64,000 bases of DNA from Lysinibacillus alkalisoli. GTDB lineage: Bacteria > Bacillota > Bacilli > Bacillales_A > Planococcaceae. This document shows, in pieces, positions 27,195-35,690 of this stretch (positions within the stretch are counted from its first letter, which is position 1; each line of letters starts with the position of its first letter). Below the pieces are notes generated by a model. It made no database searches. It was not told the DNA's origin and saw only the letters and a program-made list of their open reading frames with translations. Both the position numbers and the translations under genes were made by a program. The DNA lies in the NCBI RefSeq assembly GCF_014643595.1, contig NZ_BMJT01000001.1:1-64000 (forward strand), given 5' to 3'.

Positions 27195-27917
27195 ATGGAT
27201 ATTAATTGTGATTTTGGCGAGAGTTTTGGTGCTTATACGTTAGCCCATAATGAAGCTATTTTACCTTATGTGACATCCGTTAATATCGCATGTGGTTTTC
27301 ATGCAGGCGACCCTATGGTGATGCAAAAGACAGTACAACAAGCATTAAAACATCAAGTAAATATTGGTGCACACCCTGGTTATCCTGATTTACAAGGTTT
27401 TGGACGGCGTGCTATGACATTATCTGCTCAAGAAATCTATGCCTTGATGATGTATCAAATGGGTGCATTACAAGGCTTTGTACAAGTAGCAGGTGGGACA
27501 TTACATCATGTCAAACCCCACGGGGCCTTATACAATCAAAGTGCTAATGATGAAACGATGGCTAATGCTATTATTGCAGCGATTTTGGATTTTAATCCTA
27601 AACTAATATTGTATTGCCTCTCAGGTAGCAAGATGGCAAAGTTAGCAAAGGCTCAAGGTTTAGCCGTTTATGAAGAAGTATTTGCCGATCGTAACTATAA
27701 CGCAGATGGTTCATTAGTGAGTCGTCAGCAACATAATGCCATGATTGAAGATGAAGCGTACATGCTTCAACATGTTGAACGTTTAATCAAACATAGCCAA
27801 GTACAAACGATAACTAATGAAATATTAACCGTGAATGCACAAACCATTTGTATTCATGGTGATGGCGCTCATGCATTAGCTTTTGCTAAAGAAGTATACC
27901 AATTACAACAACGATAA
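27195..27917 (+). CDS. pxpA: 5-oxoprolinase subunit A (LamB/YcsF family)
   Basis: 240 residues. The opening MDINCDFGESFGAY, VNIACGFHAGDP, IGAHPGYPDLQGFGRR, HHVKPHGALYN and CIHGDGAHA match the LamB/YcsF family throughout. PxpA probably takes 5-oxoproline phosphorylated by PxpBC and completes the ring opening to glutamate. Last gene of the operon; a strong terminator begins 7 bp downstream. Confidence 0.94.
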   Translation: MDINCDFGESFGAYTLAHNEAILPYVTSVNIACGFHAGDPMVMQKTVQQALKHQVNIGAHPGYPDLQGFGRRAMTLSAQEIYALMMYQMGALQGFVQVAGGTLHHVKPHGALYNQSANDETMANAIIAAILDFNPKLILYCLSGSKMAKLAKAQGLAVYEEVFADRNYNADGSLVSRQQHNAMIEDEAYMLQHVERLIKHSQVQTITNEILTVNAQTICIHGDGAHALAFAKEVYQLQQR

Positions 27918-27924
27918 ACCAGGT

Positions 27925-27963
27925 ACCTAGTAGGCTAATTTGTGCCTACTAGGTGCTTTTTTA
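27925..27963 (+). terminator. terminator of the peptide/5-oxoproline operon
   Basis: An 11-bp perfect stem, ACCTAGTAGGC (27925-27935) with GCCTACTAGGT (27944-27954), followed by a T-run. Confidence 0.9.
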
Positions 27964-28020
27964 TTGGCATGATATAATATAGGAAAGAATACGCGTTATG
28001 AAGTGTGAGGAGTGAATAAG

Positions 28021-28287
28021 ATGAGTTATGAATATGATGACCAAATCAAAAATCGTGTGAAACGTATGGAAGGACAATTACGTGGTATTTTAAAAATGAT
28101 GAATGAAGAACAAGATTGCAAATCGGTCATTACTCAACTATCAGCAGTGCGTTCAGCAGTTGATCGTACAGTGGGTGTAATTGTCAGTCAAAATTTATTA
28201 GAATGTGTACGCAATGCAGACGGCGACGATGAGAAAGTAAATGAAATGATTAAAGAAGCGATGAACCTTGTTGTTAAAAGTAGATAA
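28021..28287 (+). CDS. CsoR/FrmR-family regulator, CstR-like (persulfide sensor type)
   Basis: 88 residues from the ATG at 28021, eight bases behind GAGGAG. All-helical CsoR family. The two conserved Cys are C33 (EEQDCKSV) and C62 (NLLECV), 29 residues apart, as in CstR. The His that completes the copper site of true CsoR proteins is replaced by Asn (SQNLLEC). The C-terminal INEAVNLLVKSK-like tail (IKEAMNLVVKSR) also fits CstR. It therefore probably senses reactive sulfur species rather than Cu(I). A TATAAT (27973-27978) lies upstream. No sulfur-detoxification genes adjoin it, so the target is elsewhere. Confidence 0.8.
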   Translation: MSYEYDDQIKNRVKRMEGQLRGILKMMNEEQDCKSVITQLSAVRSAVDRTVGVIVSQNLLECVRNADGDDEKVNEMIKEAMNLVVKSR

Positions 28288-28300
28288 CAAAACTCAATTG

Positions 28301-28336
28301 ACATGTGCTTGTTTGCAAACGAGTGCATGTTTTTTA
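28301..28336 (+). terminator. terminator after the CstR-like gene
   Basis: ACATGTGCT (28301-28309) pairs with AGTGCATGT (28322-28330) through two G-U pairs, with an inner GTTTG/CAAAC, then TTTTT. Confidence 0.7.
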
Positions 28337-28484
28337 TGTTGAATTAACTTTATAAGGAAAATATAAGCTAGCTACTAATGTGAAATGCTGAAGTGTTTTG
28401 ATTTAACATAATGTATAATGCTAATCAAACAAAAAAATAGCATAATGGAGCTAATTCTTACGTTTTGAAGGGAGTTAGTTCATC

Positions 28485-29609
28485 ATGATTATTGGCATTC
28501 CAAAAGAAATTAAAAATAATGAAAATCGCGTAGCCATTACACCAGCAGGCGTAGATGCTTTTTATAAAGCAGGGCATACCGTATTAATTGAAACAAATGC
28601 AGGTTTAGGTAGTAGTTATTCAGATCAAGAATACGAAGCAGCAGGGGCAACAATTGTAGCTACAGCTGCTGAAGCTTGGCAAGCTGAAATGGTACTAAAA
28701 GTGAAAGAGCCACTAGCATCAGAGTATGTTTATTTCCGCAGCGATTTATTGCTCTTCACATATCTACATTTAGCAGCAGAACCAGCATTAACAAAAGCTT
28801 TAGTAGAGAGTGGCGCAACAGCTATCGCTTATGAAACGGTGGAAGTGAATCGTACGTTACCATTGTTAACGCCAATGAGCGAAGTAGCGGGGCGTATGTC
28901 TGTACAAATTGGTGCACAGTTTTTAGAAAAAACATATGGTGGTAAAGGTATTTTACTGGGCGGTGTGCCAGGTGTTAATAAGGGAAATGTAGTGATTGTG
29001 GGTGGCGGTATTGCAGGTACAGGCGCTGCTAAAATGGCAATCGGTTTAGGAGCAAATGTGACAATTTTAGATGTGAATGCCAACCGTTTGCGAGAGCTAG
29101 AAGATTTGTTTGGACGAGATGTACAAACGTTAATGTCTAATCCTTATAATATTGCAGAGGCCATAGCGCAAGCCGACTTAGTAGTAGGCGCGGTATTAAT
29201 TCCAGGTGCTAAAGCGCCTAAGCTCGTATCAGAAGCTATGGTAAAAAATATGAAGTCAGGCTCTGTATTAGTGGATATTGCCATTGACCAAGGTGGCATT
29301 TTTGCTACTTCTGATCGCATTACAACGCATGAATCACCAACGTATGAAAAACATGGTGTGATTCATTATGCAGTAGCAAATATGCCAGGTGCTGTGCCAC
29401 GTACTTCTACACAAGCATTAACGAACGTGACATTACCATATGCGCTACAAATTGCCAATCAAACATTAGCTGTAGCCATTGATAAAAATTCATCCTTAAA
29501 ATTAGGTGTTAATGTAGCCAACGGTGTTGTTACGTATGAAGCTGTAGCCAATGATTTAGGCTATCAGTATGTAACTGTTGACCAAGCGTTACAAGCAGCG
29601 GTTCAATAA
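28485..29609 (+). CDS. ald: alanine dehydrogenase
   Basis: 374 residues. Oxidises L-alanine to pyruvate and ammonia with NAD. Opens with [23 protein letters not shown] (substrate Arg/Lys region). It has the Rossmann motif [27 protein letters not shown] and the catalytic His/Asp region in [10 protein letters not shown] and VDIAIDQGG. Good GGGAG Shine-Dalgarno. A monocistronic unit with its own terminator. It fits the amino-acid-burning metabolism of the window and can also take up alanine made from pyruvate by transamination. Confidence 0.96.
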   Translation: MIIGIPKEIKNNENRVAITPAGVDAFYKAGHTVLIETNAGLGSSYSDQEYEAAGATIVATAAEAWQAEMVLKVKEPLASEYVYFRSDLLLFTYLHLAAEPALTKALVESGATAIAYETVEVNRTLPLLTPMSEVAGRMSVQIGAQFLEKTYGGKGILLGGVPGVNKGNVVIVGGGIAGTGAAKMAIGLGANVTILDVNANRLRELEDLFGRDVQTLMSNPYNIAEAIAQADLVVGAVLIPGAKAPKLVSEAMVKNMKSGSVLVDIAIDQGGIFATSDRITTHESPTYEKHGVIHYAVANMPGAVPRTSTQALTNVTLPYALQIANQTLAVAIDKNSSLKLGVNVANGVVTYEAVANDLGYQYVTVDQALQAAVQ

Positions 29610-29612
29610 ATA

Positions 29613-29655
29613 AAAAGCGCGACTGAACATGTATTGTTCAGTCGTGCTTTTTTTG
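29613..29655 (+). terminator. terminator after ald
   Basis: A 17-bp stem, 29613-29629 with 29635-29651 (one G-U), then TTTT. It lies between the convergent ald and MFS genes and can serve both. Confidence 0.9.
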
Positions 29656-29661
29656 TAGTTA

Positions 29662-30870
29662 TTAAGATGACGAGATATCTAGCTGTCTAACGTCTTTCAA
29701 TAATAGTAGAACAAGGGCTAACAGTATAATTAAACTAGCATTTAACATTGTCGCATATTTAACACCCAATAATGTGGGTAGCCAGCCGCCAAATAAAGCA
29801 CCTAATGGCATACAAATGGTAATTAATGTTGTAATTGTCGTGTTCACCCGTCCTAACATGTTTGCAGGTGGTAATTCTTGAAAAAGTACAGTAAAGATAA
29901 CATTGATAATGCCAATGAATATACTTGCTAAGAATGCAAAAACATAAACGAAAATACCGCCCAATGAAATACCAATTAGCCAACATAATCCGTAAAATAA
30001 TACGGTACTAATCATAATTGTGCCTATTTTTAAGCGTTGTGTCACCACATTACTTAGCATTGCACCTACTACACCGCCAAGCCCCGCCATTGTTAACAGC
30101 AAGCCATAGGATATGGCAGAACCTGTGATTAATTTGGCGATAGCAGGTAGGTTAACAGTGAAGGTGGCAAGCAATAAATTTAATATAATAAAAGGGATAA
30201 TCAACATTAAAATTTCTTTTTTCTTTACAAAATGTAGCCCTTCTTTTAAATCAGTAAAATAGGCTTTATTGCCATCGTATTCTGCCATCTTAATATCTTG
30301 TGTAGATTCTTTTGTATGTAATCGTAGAAACATAAGAGCAGCTAATAAAAATAATAGTGCATTACCTAAAAAAATAGATGTAATAGATAGGATGGCAAGC
30401 AGTATACCTGCGATGGCATTAAACAATAAATCAACACCGTCTGCAGCAATAGCCATCAATGAATTAGCTTTTGTTAAGTCCTTATTTTTAACAAAGCGGG
30501 GTACTAAGACATTTTCAATAGGGTATGTGAACTCCGATAAAAATGCGAGAAATGGTATGATACATAAGAGAATATACACGAAGTAAGAAGGGGTCGTTGT
30601 ATAAACAACATATAATATCACCATGACAAGTGCTTGTAATAAAGAGAAGAGGATGAGTGCTCTCTTTTTGTTGCAATGATCAATAAAAGGGCCGTAAAAA
30701 AAGGCAAACACTTCAGGTAACATAAACAAAGCACCTGCGATAGCTGTAAACATCGTATTCTCTGTTAAATCATAAATGAGCCACATAATAGTAATATAAT
30801 AAAGGCTATCTCCCATATTCACAAATAGTCTACCAAATAATAAACGCGAGAAATTTGAATTAATTAACAC
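29662..30870 (-). CDS. MFS transporter (probable efflux)
   Basis: 402 residues, about 12 TM helices. NMGDSLYYITIMWLIYDLT at the start and the loop motif GPFIDHCNKKRALI after TM2 place it near the MefA/YfiS-like exporters of Firmicutes. GTG start behind TGAGG. The substrate is not predictable; macrolide-like drugs are exported by some relatives, but no resistance claim can be made. Monocistronic, convergent with ald. Confidence 0.85.
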   Translation of the reverse strand: MLINSNFSRLLFGRLFVNMGDSLYYITIMWLIYDLTENTMFTAIAGALFMLPEVFAFFYGPFIDHCNKKRALILFSLLQALVMVILYVVYTTTPSYFVYILLCIIPFLAFLSEFTYPIENVLVPRFVKNKDLTKANSLMAIAADGVDLLFNAIAGILLAILSITSIFLGNALLFLLAALMFLRLHTKESTQDIKMAEYDGNKAYFTDLKEGLHFVKKKEILMLIIPFIILNLLLATFTVNLPAIAKLITGSAISYGLLLTMAGLGGVVGAMLSNVVTQRLKIGTIMISTVLFYGLCWLIGISLGGIFVYVFAFLASIFIGIINVIFTVLFQELPPANMLGRVNTTITTLITICMPLGALFGGWLPTLLGVKYATMLNASLIILLALVLLLLKDVRQLDISSS

Positions 30871-31088
30871 TTTAAATACCTCATATTTCCTTTTATTCTA
30901 TTTTAATTCTTGCGTAACAGATGAACAAGGTGATATTTATATTACGGGTTACTGATGCACTTTTTGATGGCGAGTTTAAAGAAATTATTGTTATTTACTC
31001 ACAGAATTATGAATTCATATTCTATGATGTTCATTAGCATAGGTGTTGTATCATTACTAAATATAAGCATTCAAAAAAATAATAATAT

Positions 31089-31138
31089 AAAACATCATTG
31101 CCATTAGAGTGGGGATTCTCTCGTAGCAATGATGTTTT
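31089..31138 (-). terminator. terminator of the carbamoylase-type hydrolase gene
   Basis: A 13-bp stem, AAAACATCATTGC (31089-31101) with GCAATGATGTTTT (31126-31138), with a second small AGAG/CTCT pairing in the loop. On the minus strand it ends in T residues. In the rest of the gap from 30871 to 31168 I see no gene. Confidence 0.75.
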
Positions 31139-31168
31139 TTCGGGGGTGTATCTATTTATTAAATTAGC

Positions 31169-32392
31169 TTAGGTTTGGGGATAACCCGCTAAATTTAATA
31201 CAGTATTAAGTAAGACATCGGCTCCTTGTGAGCAATCTTCATAAGATGTGTACTCATCTTCTCGATGACTATAACCATGTGTGCTAGGTACAAAAATCAT
31301 AGCTGAAGGTACAATATGAGACATAAACTGAGCATCATGACCTGCCCCACTATACATATGACGGTGGGATAAACCTAAAGCTTTTGTACTTGCTGTTACA
31401 GCTTCCACTACAGGCTTTGCAAAGTGAACAGTATCACGCGCCCATAATTTAGCGAACTGTAACTCACATTGGTCTATCATTGTTGGCAAATCGTGAATGA
31501 TTTGTTCAACTTGTGTGATGATTTTAGGATTTTGATGTCTAGCTTCTAGTGAGAAGGTGACTTGGTTAGGAATGACAGTATGCACATTAGGCAAGGCTGT
31601 AATGCGACCAATCGTATAGACTAAATCATCGGGCAGTTGTTGCAATTGTTTTTGTAATATTGAGATAATTTTCATGGTAGCAAACATACTATCTTTACGC
31701 ATATTTATAGGTGTTGTGCCAGCATGATTAGATTCACCAAGTAAGGTGATATCATAACATACCATACCCAATACGCCTTCAACAATGCCAATTGTTTGTT
31801 GATGATGTGCTAATACAGGCCCTTGTTCGATATGTAATTCCACATAGGCAGTCGCTTGTTGCAAACGATTTTCCTTTCTACCTTCAAATCCACTATTTGT
31901 AAGTGCTTGTGCAAATGTTACACCTTTTGTATCTGTAGATGCAAGCATTTTCTCTTTATCAAATTGCCCAGATAACACACCAGAGGCCATAAGTGATGGT
32001 TCAAAACGAGCTCCCTCTTCATTAGTAAAATTGATAATTGTTAGAGGGTGGTCAAGTGTAATATTGTTGTCTTGAATCGTTTGAACAACTTCAAGTGCTG
32101 CCACAACACCTAAAATGCCATCAAAACGCCCGCCTTTTATCACCGTATCCGCATGTGAGCCCATTGTGATGGGAGGTAACAATTTTTGACCTTGTAGCGT
32201 AGCATACATTGTGCCCATATCATCTGAACAGACTGTTAATCCACTAGCTTCGCATATCTCTTTGAAGTATGTGCGTGCCGCAATATCTTCTTGTGAGAGT
32301 GATAAACGTGTTACCCCACCATTTGATGTTTTGCCAAACTGACTAAACGTTTCTAAATAACTTTGTAACCGCTTTCGATTTGTTTTAAACAT
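31169..32392 (-). CDS. M20 Zn hydrolase: N-carbamoyl-amino-acid hydrolase/beta-ureidopropionase or allantoate amidohydrolase
   Basis: 407 residues. Family landmarks: MGSHADTVIKGGRFDGILGV (first metal His and bridging Asp), NFTNEEGARFEPSLMASGVLSG (catalytic Glu and metal Glu), ELHIEQGPVL (metal His) and MYSGAGHDAQ (last metal His). This subfamily cleaves N-carbamoyl compounds or allantoate. The neighbours (PucR, beta-alanine-type aminotransferase, mmsA) favour beta-ureidopropionase, giving beta-alanine from N-carbamoyl-beta-alanine. PucR would equally suit allantoate, and sequence alone does not decide. AAAGGAGG precedes the ATG. Confidence 0.85.
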   Translation of the reverse strand: MFKTNRKRLQSYLETFSQFGKTSNGGVTRLSLSQEDIAARTYFKEICEASGLTVCSDDMGTMYATLQGQKLLPPITMGSHADTVIKGGRFDGILGVVAALEVVQTIQDNNITLDHPLTIINFTNEEGARFEPSLMASGVLSGQFDKEKMLASTDTKGVTFAQALTNSGFEGRKENRLQQATAYVELHIEQGPVLAHHQQTIGIVEGVLGMVCYDITLLGESNHAGTTPINMRKDSMFATMKIISILQKQLQQLPDDLVYTIGRITALPNVHTVIPNQVTFSLEARHQNPKIITQVEQIIHDLPTMIDQCELQFAKLWARDTVHFAKPVVEAVTASTKALGLSHRHMYSGAGHDAQFMSHIVPSAMIFVPSTHGYSHREDEYTSYEDCSQGADVLLNTVLNLAGYPQT

Positions 32393-32594
32393 TTTTTTCC
32401 TCCTTTTTTCGTTGTATTAGCAATGAATATATCATAAACCTAATAAAATATTGTACTAACAAAACGTGAAACATTACAATAGAGAGTGTAGACGATTTGT
32501 AAGAAAAAATGGTGTTTTTCGCTATATAATATTGCGATTTCAAGAATTTTGGGGGTGTTGATGTCTTAAATCATACAATGGTGGAGGGGAAAAT

Positions 32595-34121
32595 ATGTTG
32601 ACAGTGCAAGAGATTTTATCTCATAAACAGTTCAAAGATGCAGAAATTATAGCAGGAAAAGCAGGTTTGCATCATACAGTGAAGTGGATTCATATTATGG
32701 AAGTGTTAGAAGTACAGGAGTTAATTAAAGGTGACGAATTATTATTAATGACAGGTATGGAGTTGAAAAATAATGAATCAGGTTTTATTCAATTTATTCA
32801 ACAATTAGCGGCTGTTGATGCAGCAGGTGTTTGTATCGAGTATGGAAGATATTTAGCAGCGATTCCTGAGCGAGTCAAAAAAGTGGCAGATGAATTGCAG
32901 CTTCCTATTATTGTTTTTCATAAACAAGTACGCTTTGTCGATATTACACAAAGTATTCACACCGAAATCATTTCGCAACAGTATGAAGCCTTAAAAGTGT
33001 TGGAGGATTATGCCCAGAAAATTAATAAATATTCATTAAAAGTGACGGATGCTGAACAAATATTAATGTATATGCAAAAATATTTGCAGTTAAGCGTCGT
33101 TTACGAGTCTAAAGACCAGCCCACAACATTCATTCCTAATCGTAATAAAGAAGTATTCGAACATTTAAGCCATAGGAAAACAAAAAGACTCGCCTCACGT
33201 GATATTCATGTGTTTGAACAACCTTATGGTAAAGTGTATATTTACGCATTGGACCGAGACTTGACGGATTTAGATACGTTAATTTTGGATCGTACAGTAG
33301 TGACATTATCCCAATATGCATTACGTGAATTATATACGGAAGAAAAATTAGAAAGTGAACATCGCCAGTTTTTAGAGCAATGGCTAGACGGGGCGGCAAG
33401 TGATGATGAAGTCACACACTTTCTGCAAGACCAAGGTATAAGCTTGTGTGACCAACCTTGGTTTGTTATGGTGCATCAATTAAAAAGAGATCGTAAAAAG
33501 AAAGATTTAATGTATTACAAAATTAATTTACGACAATTGATGGAGAAGGAAGGTTTTCGTTGTTTTATTTTAGAACAACAGCAATATGTTATTTTTATTT
33601 TGGGCGATTTACGTGATAAAGAAAGTTATCGCGCTCGTATGAAAAGAGCGATGAATGATATTATCTCCCAATATCGTGCAGAGATTTTAATTGGTATTGG
33701 TAAGTATGGTGTGCAGTATAATAATCTTGTAGAAAGTGTAAGCTCGGCTAAGACAGCTCTACATATTCGGATGAAAAATATGGACTTGCCTTATTTTTAT
33801 GATGATTTAAATTTGCATCATATGATTTTTACTTTACAAAAAGATCCGTTTATTATGCGGATGGTAGCAGAGCGTATTGAATTATTAAGCACATATGATA
33901 CGAAACATAATGGCAGTTTAATGGATACATTACAAATGTACTTTTTATGTAATGGTCAAAAGAAAGAAACCGCAGAGAAACTTTTTATTGTACGCCAAAC
34001 GTTATACCATCGCTTAGAAAAAATCGAACAAATTTTAGCTATGGATTTAATGAATTATCACCATCGTATTTTATTAGAAATGATGTTACTAGTAGCCACG
34101 CAAAAAACTACACCGCAATAG
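32595..34121 (+). CDS. PucR-family transcriptional activator
   Basis: 508 residues. The N-terminal PucR domain (1-125: MLTVQEILSHKQFKDAEIIAGKAGLHHTVKWIHIMEV) is followed by a GGDEF-like middle region and a C-terminal HTH_30 (about 440-500, NGQKKETAEKLFIVRQTLYHRLEKIEQIL). Such regulators activate purine, pyrimidine or amino-acid catabolic genes on binding a pathway compound. It lies between the carbamoylase gene (divergent) and the aminotransferase-mmsA operon, and is the likely activator of one or both. Confidence 0.9.
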   Translation: MLTVQEILSHKQFKDAEIIAGKAGLHHTVKWIHIMEVLEVQELIKGDELLLMTGMELKNNESGFIQFIQQLAAVDAAGVCIEYGRYLAAIPERVKKVADELQLPIIVFHKQVRFVDITQSIHTEIISQQYEALKVLEDYAQKINKYSLKVTDAEQILMYMQKYLQLSVVYESKDQPTTFIPNRNKEVFEHLSHRKTKRLASRDIHVFEQPYGKVYIYALDRDLTDLDTLILDRTVVTLSQYALRELYTEEKLESEHRQFLEQWLDGAASDDEVTHFLQDQGISLCDQPWFVMVHQLKRDRKKKDLMYYKINLRQLMEKEGFRCFILEQQQYVIFILGDLRDKESYRARMKRAMNDIISQYRAEILIGIGKYGVQYNNLVESVSSAKTALHIRMKNMDLPYFYDDLNLHHMIFTLQKDPFIMRMVAERIELLSTYDTKHNGSLMDTLQMYFLCNGQKKETAEKLFIVRQTLYHRLEKIEQILAMDLMNYHHRILLEMMLLVATQKTTPQ

Positions 34122-34133
34122 ACAAAGTGTTAG

Positions 34134-34186
34134 AAAACGAGCTCATTAAGATGTGTATAACATATCGCAAATGTGCTCGTTTTTTC
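34134..34186 (+). terminator. terminator after pucR-type gene
   Basis: AAAACGAGC (34134-34142) pairs with GCTCGTTTT (34175-34183), with an inner small stem, followed by T residues. The transaminase operon therefore has its own promoter, probably with the TATAAT at 34263-34268 (preceded by TG). Confidence 0.75.
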
Positions 34187-34325
34187 TGGATTTCAGGAGG
34201 TAACTCATTATGATTGCTCGAACGTAGTGTGCAATATAAGGTTTTATCTATTTGACAGTATGTATAATGACGCTTGCTATCATTCCAATGCAAAATAAGG
34301 ATAACAACATTTAGGGGTGAGGGTT

Positions 34326-35678
34326 ATGAAACAAACGGTTGAACATAATTGGAAAACAAAAGATGAACAATATGTATGGCATGCTATGAAACCATATAAT
34401 CCTGAAGCAACATTTATTGTCGATAAGGCACAAGGAGCATGGTTAACTGACATTGATGGCAACAACTACTTAGATGCTATGTCCGGTTTATGGTGTACAA
34501 ACGTTGGTTATGGGCGTAAGGAAATTGCTGAAGTGGCTTATGAACAGATGCTGAAAAATTCTTATACACCATTATCAAGTAGCCATTTGCCAGCCATTCA
34601 ATTAAGTGAAAAGATTAGTAAGCTATTAGGCGATGAGTACGTTGTATTTTATTCCAATAGTGGGTCGGAAGCTAATGAAGTAGCCTTTAAAATTGCACGT
34701 CAATATCATGAGCAACGTGGTGATGGTAGTCGCTATAAAATATTGTCTCGTTACCGTGCTTATCATGGCAACACTATGGGGGCATTAGCCGCAACAGGGC
34801 AAGCTCAACGTAAATATAAGTACGAACCACTAGCTCCTGGCTTTTTACATGTGGCACCACCAGACCAATACCGCAATCCTGAGGCCGTTATCAATCAAGA
34901 ACCTACAACGCTGCCATCTGTACAAGCTATTGACCAAACATTAACTTGGGAGATGGGGGAAACGGTAGCAGCAGTTATTATGGAGCCTATTATTACAGGT
35001 GGTGGTGTTATTATGCCACATGAGGATTATTTAAGAGGCGTGAAAGAAGTGTGTGACAAGCATGGAACGTTATTAATTGTAGATGAAGTGATTTGTGGTT
35101 TTGGACGTACAGGTAAAGCTTTTGGACATCAAAATTATAATATAAAGCCTGATATTGTAACGATGGCGAAAGGTTTAACAAGTGCTTACATGCCTCTATC
35201 AGCTACAGCTGTAAGGCGTGATATTTACGAGGCTTTCACAGGTGCAGGTGACTATGATTTTATGCGCCATGTGAATACGTTTGGTGGCTCGCCTGTAGCC
35301 TGTGCAGTCGCATTAAAAAATATTGAGATTATGGAGAATGAACAGCTGTTTGAGCGTTCGGCACAATTAGGGGCACAAATGTTAACAGATTTACAAACAC
35401 AATTAGGCACACATGCTAAGGTTGGCGATATTAGAGGTAAGGGTTTATTGATTGGGATCGAATTAGTATCAGACCAGACGACTAAAGCGCCTTTAGATGT
35501 AGCCGAAGTTAATGCTATTATTGCGGCATGTAAAGCTAAAGGTTTAATCATTAATAAAAATGGTGTGACAGTAGCAGGTTTTAATAATGTATTAACGATT
35601 GCACCACCATTAAATATTACAGCTGAAGAATATGATTTTATTGTTAGTCACTTTGTAGAAGTTATGAATAATCATTAA
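34326..35678 (+). CDS. class III aminotransferase, beta-alanine:pyruvate/2-oxoglutarate type
   Basis: 450 residues from the ATG behind GGGGTGAGGG. PLP-fold class III: VFYSNSGSEANEVAFKIAR, RYRAYHGNTMGALAATG, LLIVDEVICGFGRTGK and the Schiff-base Lys in DIVTMAKGLTSAYMPLSA. MSGLWCTNVGYGRKEIAE is typical of the beta-alanine/omega-amino-acid group. It should convert beta-alanine to malonate semialdehyde, which MmsA (13 bp downstream) oxidises to acetyl-CoA. Taurine, GABA or 3-aminoisobutyrate are alternative amino donors. Confidence 0.88.
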   Translation: MKQTVEHNWKTKDEQYVWHAMKPYNPEATFIVDKAQGAWLTDIDGNNYLDAMSGLWCTNVGYGRKEIAEVAYEQMLKNSYTPLSSSHLPAIQLSEKISKLLGDEYVVFYSNSGSEANEVAFKIARQYHEQRGDGSRYKILSRYRAYHGNTMGALAATGQAQRKYKYEPLAPGFLHVAPPDQYRNPEAVINQEPTTLPSVQAIDQTLTWEMGETVAAVIMEPIITGGGVIMPHEDYLRGVKEVCDKHGTLLIVDEVICGFGRTGKAFGHQNYNIKPDIVTMAKGLTSAYMPLSATAVRRDIYEAFTGAGDYDFMRHVNTFGGSPVACAVALKNIEIMENEQLFERSAQLGAQMLTDLQTQLGTHAKVGDIRGKGLLIGIELVSDQTTKAPLDVAEVNAIIAACKAKGLIINKNGVTVAGFNNVLTIAPPLNITAEEYDFIVSHFVEVMNNH

Positions 35679-35690
35679 GGGGGCAAATCA

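Noticed and set aside
28021-28287. Copper sensor CsoR
   Set aside because: The His ligand of the copper site is Asn and the spacing of the two Cys fits CstR.
29662-30870. Macrolide efflux gene mef
   Set aside because: Only general MFS similarity is visible; a resistance function cannot be supported from the sequence.
34211-34228. Five-codon ORF behind AGGAGGT as a leader peptide for the aminotransferase operon
   Set aside because: It lies upstream of the predicted promoter of that operon and just after the pucR terminator, so it is probably not transcribed with it.
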